In this document: positions 1 through 5,154 of the stretch, in pieces
Layout: every line of letters starts with the position of its first letter
Numbering within the stretch: position 1 is the first letter of the stretch
NCBI GenBank assembly: GCA_012839145.1
Contig: DUNY01000192.1
Location: 1-5,154, forward strand
Length of the DNA stretch: 5,154 nt
Direction: 5' to 3'
Source of the DNA: Thermoanaerobacterales bacterium
GTDB lineage: Bacteria; Bacillota; Thermosediminibacteria; Thermosediminibacterales; Tepidanaerobacteraceae
Program-made: the position numbers and the translations under genes
The notes under the pieces: generated by a model
Database searches by the model: none
What the model saw: only the letters and a program-made list of their open reading frames with translations
Told to the model about the DNA's origin: nothing

Positions 1-491
1 CTCACTTCATTGATAACCCCGTTATAAGGGTAAGATGATTTTAATTCCGTTATTTCGAATTCACCTGTCATTAGGTCGACAAAAGCAAGACCATAATGAT
101 CTCCTTCCTTAAAAACGCAACCAAGGTAATTATTCTTTTTTTCTTCCAGGGCGTTTAAGTCAGTGATGGTCCCAGGTGTTACTATCTTTACTACCTCTCG
201 TTTTACAATTCCTTTTGCAAGTTTCGGATCTTCTACCTGCTCACAAATAACAACTTTGTAACCTTTAGATACAAGCTTGGAAATGTATTGATCTGCTGAA
301 TGGTATGGTACTCCGGCCATAGGCACTTTTTTATTTGGATCTCTTGATGTAAGGGTAATCTCCAACTCTTTTGAGCAAATACGAGCATCTTCAAAAAACA
401 TCTCATAAAAATCGCCTAATCGAAAAAAAACTATATAATCGCTATATTTACTTTTTATCTCTTTATATTGTTTCATCATAGGAGTATCCAT
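1..491 (-). CDS. mutS: DNA mismatch repair protein MutS, N-terminal part (cut by the left edge)
   Basis: MutS is the ATPase that finds base mismatches and small loops left by replication and recruits MutL. About 163 codons are present; the rest lies beyond position 1. Visible are the N-terminal TPMMKQY segment (residues 3-9) and the mismatch-recognition motif GDFYEMF, with the Phe that stacks on the mismatch at residue 28 and the Glu at 30. PMAGVPYH, a CEQ-x2-DP segment and the strongly conserved IVTPGT follow, all in the order expected for domain I and the start of the connector. The ATPase and dimerisation domains are out of view. The ATG at 489-491 agrees with the usual MutS N-terminus, and an AGGGGG Shine-Dalgarno lies 12 bases before it. 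It follows miaB by 25 bases with no terminator, so co-transcription is inferred. No frameshift is visible in the part present. Confidence 0.97.
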   Translation of the reverse strand, partial: MDTPMMKQYKEIKSKYSDYIVFFRLGDFYEMFFEDARICSKELEITLTSRDPNKKVPMAGVPYHSADQYISKLVSKGYKVVICEQVEDPKLAKGIVKREVVKIVTPGTITDLNALEEKKNNYLGCVFKEGDHYGLAFVDLMTGEFEITELKSSYPYNGVINEV

Positions 492-503
492 TTAATGAAA
501 AAA

Positions 504-509
504 CCCCCT
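504..509 (-). promoter_or_regulatory. Shine-Dalgarno of mutS
   Basis: On the minus strand this reads AGGGGG, 12 bases before the mutS ATG. The spacing is longer than the usual 5-9 bases, but the next in-frame ATGs (codons 5 and 6) lie further away, so the ATG at 489-491 remains the best start. The site falls in the 25-base gap just after the miaB TGA stop. Confidence 0.6.
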
Positions 510-516
510 GCATTTC

Positions 517-1830
517 TCATCTGACGATCTCACCCAATAAAGACCAAGTGTGTGGCTCGGTAATCTTCACATTGACAAGTTTGCCAATTAGCGTTTCAGA
601 GCCGTCAAAGTTAACCAGTTTGTTTGTTCGACTTCGCCCCGATAATCTGTTTAAATTGCCTTTGCTTACTCCTTCAACTAATACTTCCTGTATTGTCCCC
701 TTAAGACTTTTATTTTTGTTTCCAGTTATAATATCTTGTACCCGCATCAATCTGTTAAGACGGCCTTTTTTTATGTCATCATCGATTTGGTTAATCATTT
801 TAGCTGCTGGTGTTCCCTTACGCTTAGAATACATGAAAGTAAAAGCTGAGTCAAATTCCGCCTCTTTTACAAGATCAAGAGTATATAAAAAATCTTCTTC
901 AGTTTCCCCGGGAAAACCGACAATTATATCTGTAGTAATAGCAATGTTTGGAATAGCATCTCGCAATTTTTTTATTAATTCTATATAGTGCTCTCTTGTG
1001 TATTTGCGATTCATTTTAGATAAAATGCGATTACTTCCGGCCTGAACGGGAAGATGGATATGTTCACATACTTTTTCACATTCCTTCATTGCTAATATAA
1101 GCTCATCAGATAAATCTTTCGGGTGAGATGTGATGAATCTAATACGTTTAATGCCATCAATTTCATTTACATTACGCAAAAGTTCATGAAAAGCTACAGG
1201 TGTGGCTAAATCCTTACCGTATGAATTTACATTTTGCCCCAAAAGATTGATTTCTTTAAAACCTTCTTTGGCCAAGCCCTGAACCTCTCTTAAAATATCC
1301 CCCGGGTTACGGCTTTTTTCCCTTCCTCTTACATATGGTACAATGCAATAACTGCAATAATTGTTACATCCGTAGGTAATTGTTACCCAAGCTTTTGAAT
1401 CCTCAGCCCGTTTAATCGGAAGATTTTCTTCAATATCTGAGTTTGCAACTACTTCAATTACCGGTGAATTCGCTTGCCTGGAGTTTTCTATTAGTTCAGG
1501 TAGTTTATGGACATTTTTTATTCCAAATATAATATCCACATATGGTAATTTTTGTGTTATATATTCAATAACATGGGGTTGTTGTATCATGCACCCAGAA
1601 ACTGCAAGAATCAGGTCGGGGTTTCTCTGCTTAAACTGCTTTAACTGTGCAATCCGACCATATACCTTCCTCTCCGCATTTTCCCTTACGCAGCATGTAT
1701 TTAAAATTATAACATCCGATTCTTTAAGTGTATCGGCTGGGCAATAACCCACCTTTTGCAGGATGCCAGAAATTATTTCGCTGTCATGAATGTTCATTTG
1801 ACAGCCCCAAGTTAGAATCTTGTATTTCAC
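517..1830 (-). CDS. miaB: tRNA-2-methylthio-N6-dimethylallyladenosine synthase MiaB
   Basis: MiaB is a cytoplasmic radical SAM enzyme that adds a methylthio group to C2 of N6-isopentenyladenosine at position 37 of tRNAs reading UNN codons. The 437-residue length is normal for the family. The N-terminal methylthiotransferase domain carries the three auxiliary-cluster cysteines C10 (TWGCQMN), C46 (NTCCVRE) and C80 (SGCMIQQ). The radical SAM CxxxCxxC motif is C155, C159 and C162, followed by VPYVRGRE. GQNVNSYG (198-205), TSHPKDL (234-240) and the LPVQAGS segment (260-266) are MiaB-type core motifs, and residues from about 374 to the end form the TRAM RNA-binding domain. This pattern fits MiaB better than the relatives RimO and MtaB. 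The start is GTG, set by a strong Shine-Dalgarno seven bases upstream. The gene lies 43 bases after the uracil-DNA glycosylase gene and 25 bases before mutS. In Bacillus two genes lie between miaB and mutS; here there are none. Confidence 0.97.
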   Translation of the reverse strand: MKYKILTWGCQMNIHDSEIISGILQKVGYCPADTLKESDVIILNTCCVRENAERKVYGRIAQLKQFKQRNPDLILAVSGCMIQQPHVIEYITQKLPYVDIIFGIKNVHKLPELIENSRQANSPVIEVVANSDIEENLPIKRAEDSKAWVTITYGCNNYCSYCIVPYVRGREKSRNPGDILREVQGLAKEGFKEINLLGQNVNSYGKDLATPVAFHELLRNVNEIDGIKRIRFITSHPKDLSDELILAMKECEKVCEHIHLPVQAGSNRILSKMNRKYTREHYIELIKKLRDAIPNIAITTDIIVGFPGETEEDFLYTLDLVKEAEFDSAFTFMYSKRKGTPAAKMINQIDDDIKKGRLNRLMRVQDIITGNKNKSLKGTIQEVLVEGVSKGNLNRLSGRSRTNKLVNFDGSETLIGKLVNVKITEPHTWSLLGEIVR

Positions 1831-1837
1831 TTTATCA

Positions 1838-1844
1838 CTTCCTC
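1838..1844 (-). promoter_or_regulatory. Shine-Dalgarno fixing the GTG start of miaB
   Basis: The minus strand reads GAGGAAG, seven bases before the GTG at 1828-1830. The only nearby upstream ATG overlaps this site, is out of frame and reaches a TGA after three codons. GTG is therefore the start, and the resulting protein begins in register with other MiaB proteins, with the first cysteine at residue 10. Confidence 0.8.
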
Positions 1845-1873
1845 ATTGCTTCTAATTTTTATTGTAATTTCTA

Positions 1874-2635
1874 TTAGCTATATTTGTACTCTGGACACAT
1901 TTCCTTTGCTTTTTCCACGGCTTTGTTAAAATCTTGCCATATAGCCCATTTAACTCTGTTTAAAGCTTTTCCCTGCTGACGTAGAATATACGCCGGATGA
2001 AAAGTTGGCATAATCCAGTATTCACCGGAGTTTATCCACCGTCCTCGCTCTCTAATAATACTGCTGCCTGATTTAAAGTAATTTAAAGGAACTGCACCGA
2101 GGGCAATTATAACTTTAGGTGTAATAAAGGATAGCTCAAGTTCAAGATTATGGGAACAGGCTCGAATCTCTTTTTGCATGGGTGTTCTATTTTGTGGTGG
2201 CCTGCATTTTATAACATTAGTTATATACACCTTTTCTCTTCTGATTTCCAGTTTATTTAATATAGTCGTAAGTATCTGTCCCGCTCGCCCAACAAAAGGG
2301 CGCCCCATTTTATCTTCATCAAATCCCGGCCCTTCACCGATTAAAACTAAAGGTGAATTTAAAGCTCCTTCACCTGCTACCTTTTGAGTATGACTTTCGG
2401 CAGCATATAAAGGACACTTCTGGCATGAGTTTAAATGTTCTTTTATTTTGCTGTATAAATAAGCTCTCTTTTTTTCCGATTCCACATTATCGGTTTTTAT
2501 GGATTCTAGTATTGCATGGGCATTTGAATCCAATATATTAAATTTATCTTTTAAGTTCATTAGTAATTTCATACTATCTGGTAAGTTTATTTCAACAGTC
2601 GCAAAATAATCCCTGATTTCCTCTTCAATATCCAT
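1874..2635 (-). CDS. Family 4 (iron-sulfur) uracil-DNA glycosylase with an N-terminal extension
   Basis: This enzyme removes uracil from DNA, arising from cytosine deamination or dUTP incorporation, as the first step of base excision repair. Four cysteines placed as in the family 4 [4Fe-4S] site are present: C71 and C74 (CQKCPL), C144 (KCRPP) and C160 (RACSHN). Motif 1 is GEGPGFDED (100-108), followed by GRPFVGRAGQ (111-120), which helps form the uracil pocket. Motif 2 is FHPAYILR, with the catalytic-loop His at 213. The polar motif 1 and intact cluster favour family 4 over family 5 (UdgB). Known members have roughly 190-220 residues and begin just before the first CxxC; this one has 253, with about 66 extra charged, probably helical residues in front. 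The ATG at 2633-2635 has AGGGGG seven bases upstream. It is the first gene after a promoter and terminator, and miaB follows after 43 bases. Confidence 0.93.
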   Translation of the reverse strand: MDIEEEIRDYFATVEINLPDSMKLLMNLKDKFNILDSNAHAILESIKTDNVESEKKRAYLYSKIKEHLNSCQKCPLYAAESHTQKVAGEGALNSPLVLIGEGPGFDEDKMGRPFVGRAGQILTTILNKLEIRREKVYITNVIKCRPPQNRTPMQKEIRACSHNLELELSFITPKVIIALGAVPLNYFKSGSSIIRERGRWINSGEYWIMPTFHPAYILRQQGKALNRVKWAIWQDFNKAVEKAKEMCPEYKYS

Positions 2636-2652
2636 GAGAATGCCCCCTATTC

Positions 2653-2673
2653 TTATGCTATATTATAGCATAA
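2653..2673. promoter_or_regulatory. Perfect palindrome over the promoter of the udg-miaB-mutS unit (candidate operator)
   Basis: Two 10-base arms, TTATGCTATA and TATAGCATAA, are exact reverse complements separated by a single central base. The dyad covers the -10 hexamer of the minus-strand promoter and reaches close to the expected transcription start, where a repressor could act. It ends five bases before the Shine-Dalgarno of the glycosylase gene. I do not recognise it as a LexA, CIRCE, NrdR or ArgR site. It could instead be a hairpin at the 5' end of the transcript or a chance dyad in AT-rich DNA. Confidence 0.5.
2662..2672 (-). promoter_or_regulatory. Extended -10 promoter for udg-miaB-mutS
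   Basis: The minus strand reads TATGCTATAAT: a consensus TATAAT hexamer (2662-2667) with the TRTGn extension of Gram-positive sigma-A promoters. The region 16-18 bases upstream offers only poor -35 candidates such as TTAATT, which is tolerable for an extended -10 promoter. Transcription would begin near 2655, giving a leader of about 20 bases that carries AGGGGG before the ATG at 2635. The terminator of the preceding gene lies about 50 bases upstream, so a new promoter is needed here. Confidence 0.6.
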
Positions 2674-2721
2674 ACTCATTTAATAATTAAACAAGACTAT
2701 GATATATAGAGTGATTTTTAT

Positions 2722-2746
2722 AAAAAAAGCAGACTTTGAAAGTCTG
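2722..2746 (-). terminator. Intrinsic terminator of the VanW-family gene
   Basis: The arms CAGACTTT (2730-2737) and AAAGTCTG (2739-2746) are exact reverse complements around one base; a real loop would open the innermost A-T pairs. On the minus strand the hairpin is followed by a C and seven T residues. It lies directly after the VanW-family stop codon. The plus strand also has a T run after the stem, so it could work in both directions, but no plus-strand gene is seen nearby. Confidence 0.8.
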
Positions 2747-2750
2747 TTTT

Positions 2751-4130
2751 TTAATCTTCTCCTTCATTTTGCTGCAATTCATTATCGATAATTAAATCAT
2801 TAACATCTTGTCTTTCTTCAATTTTTTCACCCATGTATAAAATTGTAGGTGTTGGGTTGTAAGTATCTTTTGATATTAGAACCCTGTTCTCATTTTCCCC
2901 GTTAAAATACTTCTTCCAGAGGTTAACAACATAACCGGAAGTTCCTTGTTTTATCCTTACTTCACCTTTAGCTAAATTGAAATCTTTTTTTATGGTAACA
3001 GGAGGTGGTATAGTTTTGATCGTTTCAGAAAATATTTCTATAATAGTATCCGGCTTGTTTTTCCCAAAAAACTTTACCGTTAAGTTGTCTTCTATAACCT
3101 GGGCTGTTAACAAAAGATAACCTCCATAGGTATTTTTAAATTTTAAGTCAATATTACCGTAATTCACAGTCGCATCTCTACCCAATGGAACGTAGCTTAT
3201 CGGTAAAGAATGGTTCATTCTTTCTATGATTTCAAGATCGGTTAGTAAAGCAAGATTATATAGAGTGCTGGAAACCTGACAAACACCACCACCTATATCT
3301 GGAACTGCTTGGTTATCAATGAATACCACTGCTTCTTTGTATCCCCGCTCCTCGGTGCGTTCACCTACTGTTTTATTAAAAGAAAACACTTCTTCAGGTG
3401 AAAGGATATAACCATTGATAATTTTTCCGGCAATTTTTATATTCTCTGTTCTTCCTTTTAAAGTTTTATTGAATTTAGTTGAATACTCTGCTACTTTTAC
3501 CCTTATTTTCATGGACGCTAAATCTTCTTTAGTCTTAGCAGCTTGAATTTTTTTAACCGGAATATCTAATGTCCTGTTTTCAGACCACAAGATCCGGGCA
3601 ATATTCTCCTTCAGTTTATCACCATCTAAAATATAGCCTTTAACATCATCAACTATAGATACTGTATCGCCGTGGATTTTAAAAATGGCATCTTTAGGCT
3701 CAACCATTATTACTTTGTTTATTTTTTCGAAGGTTTGTTGTAATTTATTCTCTTTAAATTTTAAAACTGGCTCCACTCTGTAAGTGCGTTTTTTCATTCG
3801 GTGACGTATGATAAACCTATTTAGTACACTTTTACTTTTTAAATACATAAAAATCTTATCTATACTTTTATCCAAATCAACTTCAATATGTTCTGATGCA
3901 GCAAAAGTCCACTGATTATCATCGAAAATTAGTTTTATAGGTTGCTTCATTTTCTCTTCCGTTAAACATTGTAATTTGTCCCTTGCTAAGTCTATTGTTA
4001 AACCTCCCAAATTTACATCACCTATATATATATCGGAAGGTATTTGCATCCTATAATAATCATCTAATAAAATAATAATGCACATACACAATAGCAAAAG
4101 AAGAAAAACAACGGTAATTCTTTTTATCAT
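2751..4130 (-). CDS. VanW-family envelope protein with peptidoglycan-binding-like and G5-like regions
   Basis: This is a probable cell-surface protein anchored by one N-terminal membrane segment (about residues 5-22, a run of L, I, V, C and M after MIKR). No proper lipobox precedes the cysteines, so it is not called a lipoprotein. Residues 35-195 resemble the peptidoglycan-binding-type repeats found before VanW domains in clostridial proteins. The VanW domain spans about 215-345 and is clear: SPEEVFSFN, GGGVCQVSSTLYN (280-291, Cys 284), a conserved His at 307, then YVPLGRDATVNYG (313-325). Residues from about 363 to 434 look like a diverged G5 domain, with a KGE-x-RIKQGTSG core, and the tail is acidic. 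The biochemical role of VanW is not established. There is no vanH, vanA or vanX neighbour, so this is not evidence of glycopeptide resistance. The ATG at 4128-4130 lies 70 bases after the acetyltransferase gene; they may share a transcript. A terminator follows the stop. Confidence 0.9.
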   Translation of the reverse strand: MIKRITVVFLLLLLCMCIIILLDDYYRMQIPSDIYIGDVNLGGLTIDLARDKLQCLTEEKMKQPIKLIFDDNQWTFAASEHIEVDLDKSIDKIFMYLKSKSVLNRFIIRHRMKKRTYRVEPVLKFKENKLQQTFEKINKVIMVEPKDAIFKIHGDTVSIVDDVKGYILDGDKLKENIARILWSENRTLDIPVKKIQAAKTKEDLASMKIRVKVAEYSTKFNKTLKGRTENIKIAGKIINGYILSPEEVFSFNKTVGERTEERGYKEAVVFIDNQAVPDIGGGVCQVSSTLYNLALLTDLEIIERMNHSLPISYVPLGRDATVNYGNIDLKFKNTYGGYLLLTAQVIEDNLTVKFFGKNKPDTIIEIFSETIKTIPPPVTIKKDFNLAKGEVRIKQGTSGYVVNLWKKYFNGENENRVLISKDTYNPTPTILYMGEKIEERQDVNDLIIDNELQQNEGED

Positions 4131-4135
4131 GATAA

Positions 4136-4142
4136 ATCACCC
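4136..4142 (-). promoter_or_regulatory. Shine-Dalgarno of the VanW-family gene
   Basis: The minus strand reads GGGTGAT, ending five bases before the ATG. This pairs with the distal part of the extended anti-Shine-Dalgarno (GGTGATC) rather than the usual AGGAGG core, so it is a weaker or atypical site. No better site is seen, and the signal-anchor sequence begins right at this ATG. Confidence 0.5.
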
Positions 4143-4200
4143 GGTTTTAATCCTTTACTCTTATGTATAAGCTGTAATAATGGAAAAAATGTCTGTCATA

Positions 4201-4719
4201 CTATTTTTTTAAATTTGTGGGTTTTATATCCATTAAAATAAGATTATCGCTATCTATTTTGTCTTTATTAAATTTTAAAATACCTCGTTTTTTAAAACCA
4301 CATTTTTCATAACATTTTATGGCTCTTGCATTATGTTCATAAACTCGAAGATATATATATTTAAAATTCCTTACATTAAATATGTAATCTAAAAATGTTT
4401 TTAACGCATCAAAACCATAGCCTTTCCCCCATAACTCCTCTTCGCCTATATAAAGAAAAAGCTCAGCCTGTTTATCCTTCCATTTAATGTGATCGATTTC
4501 TATTTCACCTATAAATTTACCGTTCTTATCTTCAATTCCGAAGATTTGATTTAATAGCTTAAAAGCTTCAGAATACCTGATTTCACATTCCTTAATCGAC
4601 ATTGGCAGTTTATTACACACAAAGTATGTAAGAAGTTTGTTTTTTTGCCATTTTAATATTTTGTCAAAGTCGGTAGGTCTAATATCCCTTAAATTAGTTT
4701 TTTTCCCGTTAACAAGCAT
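4201..4719 (-). CDS. GNAT-family N-acetyltransferase, RimJ/RimL-like
   Basis: This protein probably transfers an acetyl group from acetyl-CoA to an amine; the acceptor cannot be told from sequence. It has 172 residues, a normal single-domain length. The N-terminal LRDIRPTDFDKILKW (10-24) is the usual first strand and helix of the Acetyltransf_3 type. Motif A is YIGEEELWGKGYGFDAL (90-106); its WGKGYG forms the pyrophosphate-binding turn. Motif B is NARAIKCYEKCGFKKRG (130-146), with the conserved N, A, Y-E and GF. RimJ/RimL and spermidine or antibiotic acetyltransferases share this fold, so no gene symbol is given. The ATG at 4717-4719 has AGGAAG seven bases upstream. A small coiled-coil gene lies upstream and a VanW-family gene downstream; neither suggests a substrate. 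Confidence 0.88.
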   Translation of the reverse strand: MLVNGKKTNLRDIRPTDFDKILKWQKNKLLTYFVCNKLPMSIKECEIRYSEAFKLLNQIFGIEDKNGKFIGEIEIDHIKWKDKQAELFLYIGEEELWGKGYGFDALKTFLDYIFNVRNFKYIYLRVYEHNARAIKCYEKCGFKKRGILKFNKDKIDSDNLILMDIKPTNLKK

Positions 4720-4727
4720 AATTACAC

Positions 4728-4784
4728 TTCCTGTAGTTAAAATGTTTTTCTTCTAATTAACACTGACTCACTATTTCCTGTAGT
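4728..4784. repeat. Short direct repeat overlapping the acetyltransferase ribosome binding site
   Basis: TTCCTGTAGT occurs at 4728-4737 and again at 4775-4784, 47 bases apart. The match continues past the repeat as TTAAAAT in both copies if three bases are inserted in the second, giving 16 shared bases. The first copy includes the Shine-Dalgarno of the acetyltransferase gene, so the second looks like a duplicated ribosome binding site segment. It may be a small past duplication. Confidence 0.5.
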
Positions 4785-4786
4785 GA
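4768..4786. repeat. Small inverted repeat holding the upstream copy of the duplicated segment
   Basis: The arms TCACTA (4768-4773) and TAGTGA (4781-4786) are exact complements around a seven-base loop. On the minus strand the loop reads CAGGAAA, so a Shine-Dalgarno-like sequence sits in the loop. No T run follows on either strand, so it is not a terminator. It could be a weak RNA hairpin in the acetyltransferase leader, or chance. Confidence 0.35.
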
Positions 4787-4812
4787 TTAAAATAGGCGGC
4801 GAAAATTATTAT

Positions 4813-4828
4813 CCGATAACTTTACCGG
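4813..4828 (-). repeat. Possible RNA hairpin in the acetyltransferase leader
   Basis: In minus-strand RNA, CCGGUAA and UUAUCGG pair over seven positions with one G-U wobble, although the two-base centre means the innermost pair would open. It is the only GC-containing stem in this AT-rich gap. The plus-strand RNA would have a mismatch instead of the wobble, which favours a minus-strand role. A short run of U follows seven bases later, too far for a good terminator. Confidence 0.3.
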
Positions 4829-4836
4829 TATTATTA

Positions 4837-4842
4837 ATTATA
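4837..4842 (-). promoter_or_regulatory. Possible -10 element for the acetyltransferase gene
   Basis: The minus strand reads TATAAT, about 115 bases before the ATG at 4719. No convincing -35 hexamer stands 16-18 bases upstream and there is no TG extension, so in such AT-rich DNA this may be chance. If used, the leader would contain both dyads at 4813-4828 and 4768-4786. Confidence 0.25.
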
Positions 4843-4865
4843 TTTTAAATTCAGCTTTTCTTTAT

Positions 4866-4889
4866 AAAACTATTCAACTTCCAGTTGAA
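4866..4889 (-). terminator. Possible terminator of the small coiled-coil gene
   Basis: TTCAACT (4873-4879) and AGTTGAA (4883-4889) form a perfect seven-pair stem around a three-base loop, 24 bases after the stop of the coiled-coil gene. On the minus strand the stem is followed by TAGTTTTATA, an imperfect U run. The stem has only two G-C pairs, so it is a weak terminator at best. Confidence 0.4.
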
Positions 4890-4913
4890 AAACCCTTTAT
4901 GTAAAGTTAACCA

Positions 4914-5102
4914 TTAGCGGCGGTTTTTGAGAATGAAATTTAACCTTTTAATTTCATGGTTTAGTTTTTCTATTTCTTTGTTTTTTGCGTTTTCTTGCTC
5001 TATCAATAAATCCATTAAAATACTACGGCCAAGTCGAAGGGAAGTTATTCTATTTTCAAGTTTTTTTAATTTAGAGTATAATATATTAAAATCTTCCTCC
5101 AT
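4914..5102 (-). CDS. Small coiled-coil protein of unknown function
   Basis: This is a 62-residue, highly charged protein without cysteine, signal peptide or membrane segment. Hydrophobic residues (I, L, V-like) recur at heptad spacing over most of its length, interrupted around LRLGRSILMDLL (22-33), which suggests a helical hairpin or a two-part coiled coil. It is presumably cytoplasmic and oligomeric. From memory, short proteins of this look (LEN-RI-SLR followed by ILM-LL and a charged helix) occur in other Clostridia, some carrying a misleading initiation-factor label; I could not check this and assign no function. The coding case rests on a good GAGGG Shine-Dalgarno seven bases before the ATG, charged heptad composition unlike a random frame, and location between two terminator-like hairpins. 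The opposite strand is also open here but has no comparable start signal. Confidence 0.72.
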   Translation of the reverse strand: MEEDFNILYSKLKKLENRITSLRLGRSILMDLLIEQENAKNKEIEKLNHEIKRLNFILKNRR

Positions 5103-5129
5103 TACAATTCCCTCATTTCTTACTTAATT

Positions 5130-5154
5130 AAAAAAAATACCCTGTTTAAGGGTA
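5130..5154 (-). terminator. Intrinsic terminator of a gene beyond the right edge
   Basis: TACCCT (5138-5143) and AGGGTA (5149-5154) form a six-pair stem with the loop GTTTA. On the minus strand it is followed by a run of eight U or U-like bases (the A run at 5130-5137 of the plus strand, which includes one T-flanked end). The stem may extend past the window edge. The gene it ends must lie to the right on the minus strand. Confidence 0.75.

Noticed and set aside
548..988. An open frame on the plus strand opposite miaB
   Set aside because: It lies wholly inside miaB, whose motifs are unmistakable, and its translation shows no family motif or ribosome binding site of note.
517..1830. RimO or MtaB instead of MiaB
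   Set aside because: The cysteine spacing, VPYVRGRE after the radical SAM motif, and direct linkage to mutS all favour MiaB.
2178..2541. Short plus-strand open frames opposite the uracil-DNA glycosylase gene
   Set aside because: They lie antisense to conserved glycosylase motifs and have no supporting start signals.
2653..2673. A LexA (SOS) box upstream of the repair operon
   Set aside because: The arms do not resemble the CGAAC-N4-GTTCG type of Gram-positive LexA site.
2751..4130. A vancomycin resistance determinant
   Set aside because: VanW domains are common in clostridial envelope proteins. No D-Ala-D-Lac ligase, dehydrogenase, dipeptidase or VanRS-type regulator is present in the window.
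4160..4171. The dyad CTTAT-GT-ATAAG with an overlapping TATACA as a promoter and operator for the VanW-family gene
   Set aside because: The arms are only five bases of AT-rich sequence and no acceptable -35 stands at the right distance.
4823..4830. The eight-base palindrome TACCGGTA as a separate protein-binding site
   Set aside because: It is short and overlaps the longer imperfect hairpin at 4813-4828; chance is enough to explain it.
4927..5127. A plus-strand frame opposite the small coiled-coil gene
   Set aside because: Its translation is Ser/Phe/Ile-rich, as expected from the reverse of a Lys/Glu/Asn-rich coiled coil, and it overlaps the stronger minus-strand candidate with its Shine-Dalgarno.
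1..5154. Mobile element, CRISPR array, tRNA or rRNA
   Set aside because: No transposase or integrase motifs, no regularly spaced repeats and no tRNA-like cloverleaf or rRNA sequence were seen on either strand.

Overview
The window looks like chromosomal DNA of an AT-rich, low-GC Gram-positive bacterium, most likely a member of Clostridia or a related anaerobic Firmicute. The evidence is miaB immediately followed by mutS (the Bacillus order is miaB-ymcA-cotE-mutS), a family 4 iron-sulfur uracil-DNA glycosylase, a VanW/peptidoglycan-binding-type envelope protein, strong purine-rich ribosome binding sites and short intrinsic terminators. The genus cannot be fixed from the sequence. Every gene I can support lies on the minus strand, so transcription runs from high to low coordinates.

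From the right edge inward: 5130-5154 holds the intrinsic terminator of a gene outside the window. It is followed almost at once by a 62-codon coiled-coil gene of unknown function (4914-5102). A 194-base gap (4720-4913) contains three small dyads and a short direct repeat that duplicates the ribosome binding site region of the next gene. That gene is a RimJ/RimL-like GNAT N-acetyltransferase (4201-4719). Seventy bases later comes a membrane-anchored VanW-family protein (2751-4130), closed by a clear terminator at 2722-2746.

A second transcription unit then starts. An extended -10 promoter sits inside a perfect 10-base-arm palindrome (2653-2673), about 20 bases before the start of a family 4 uracil-DNA glycosylase gene (1874-2635). 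After a 43-base gap without a terminator comes miaB (517-1830, GTG start), and after 25 bases more mutS (1-491), which is cut by the left edge. This looks like a genome-maintenance operon: excision of uracil from DNA, hypermodification of A37 in tRNAs reading UNN codons, and recognition of replication mismatches. Two of its three products are iron-sulfur enzymes.

Nothing here is plainly a new system. The points most worth a second look are the palindrome over the promoter of the repair operon, the N-terminal extension of the uracil-DNA glycosylase, the small coiled-coil gene squeezed behind a terminator, and the duplicated ribosome binding site segment before the acetyltransferase.
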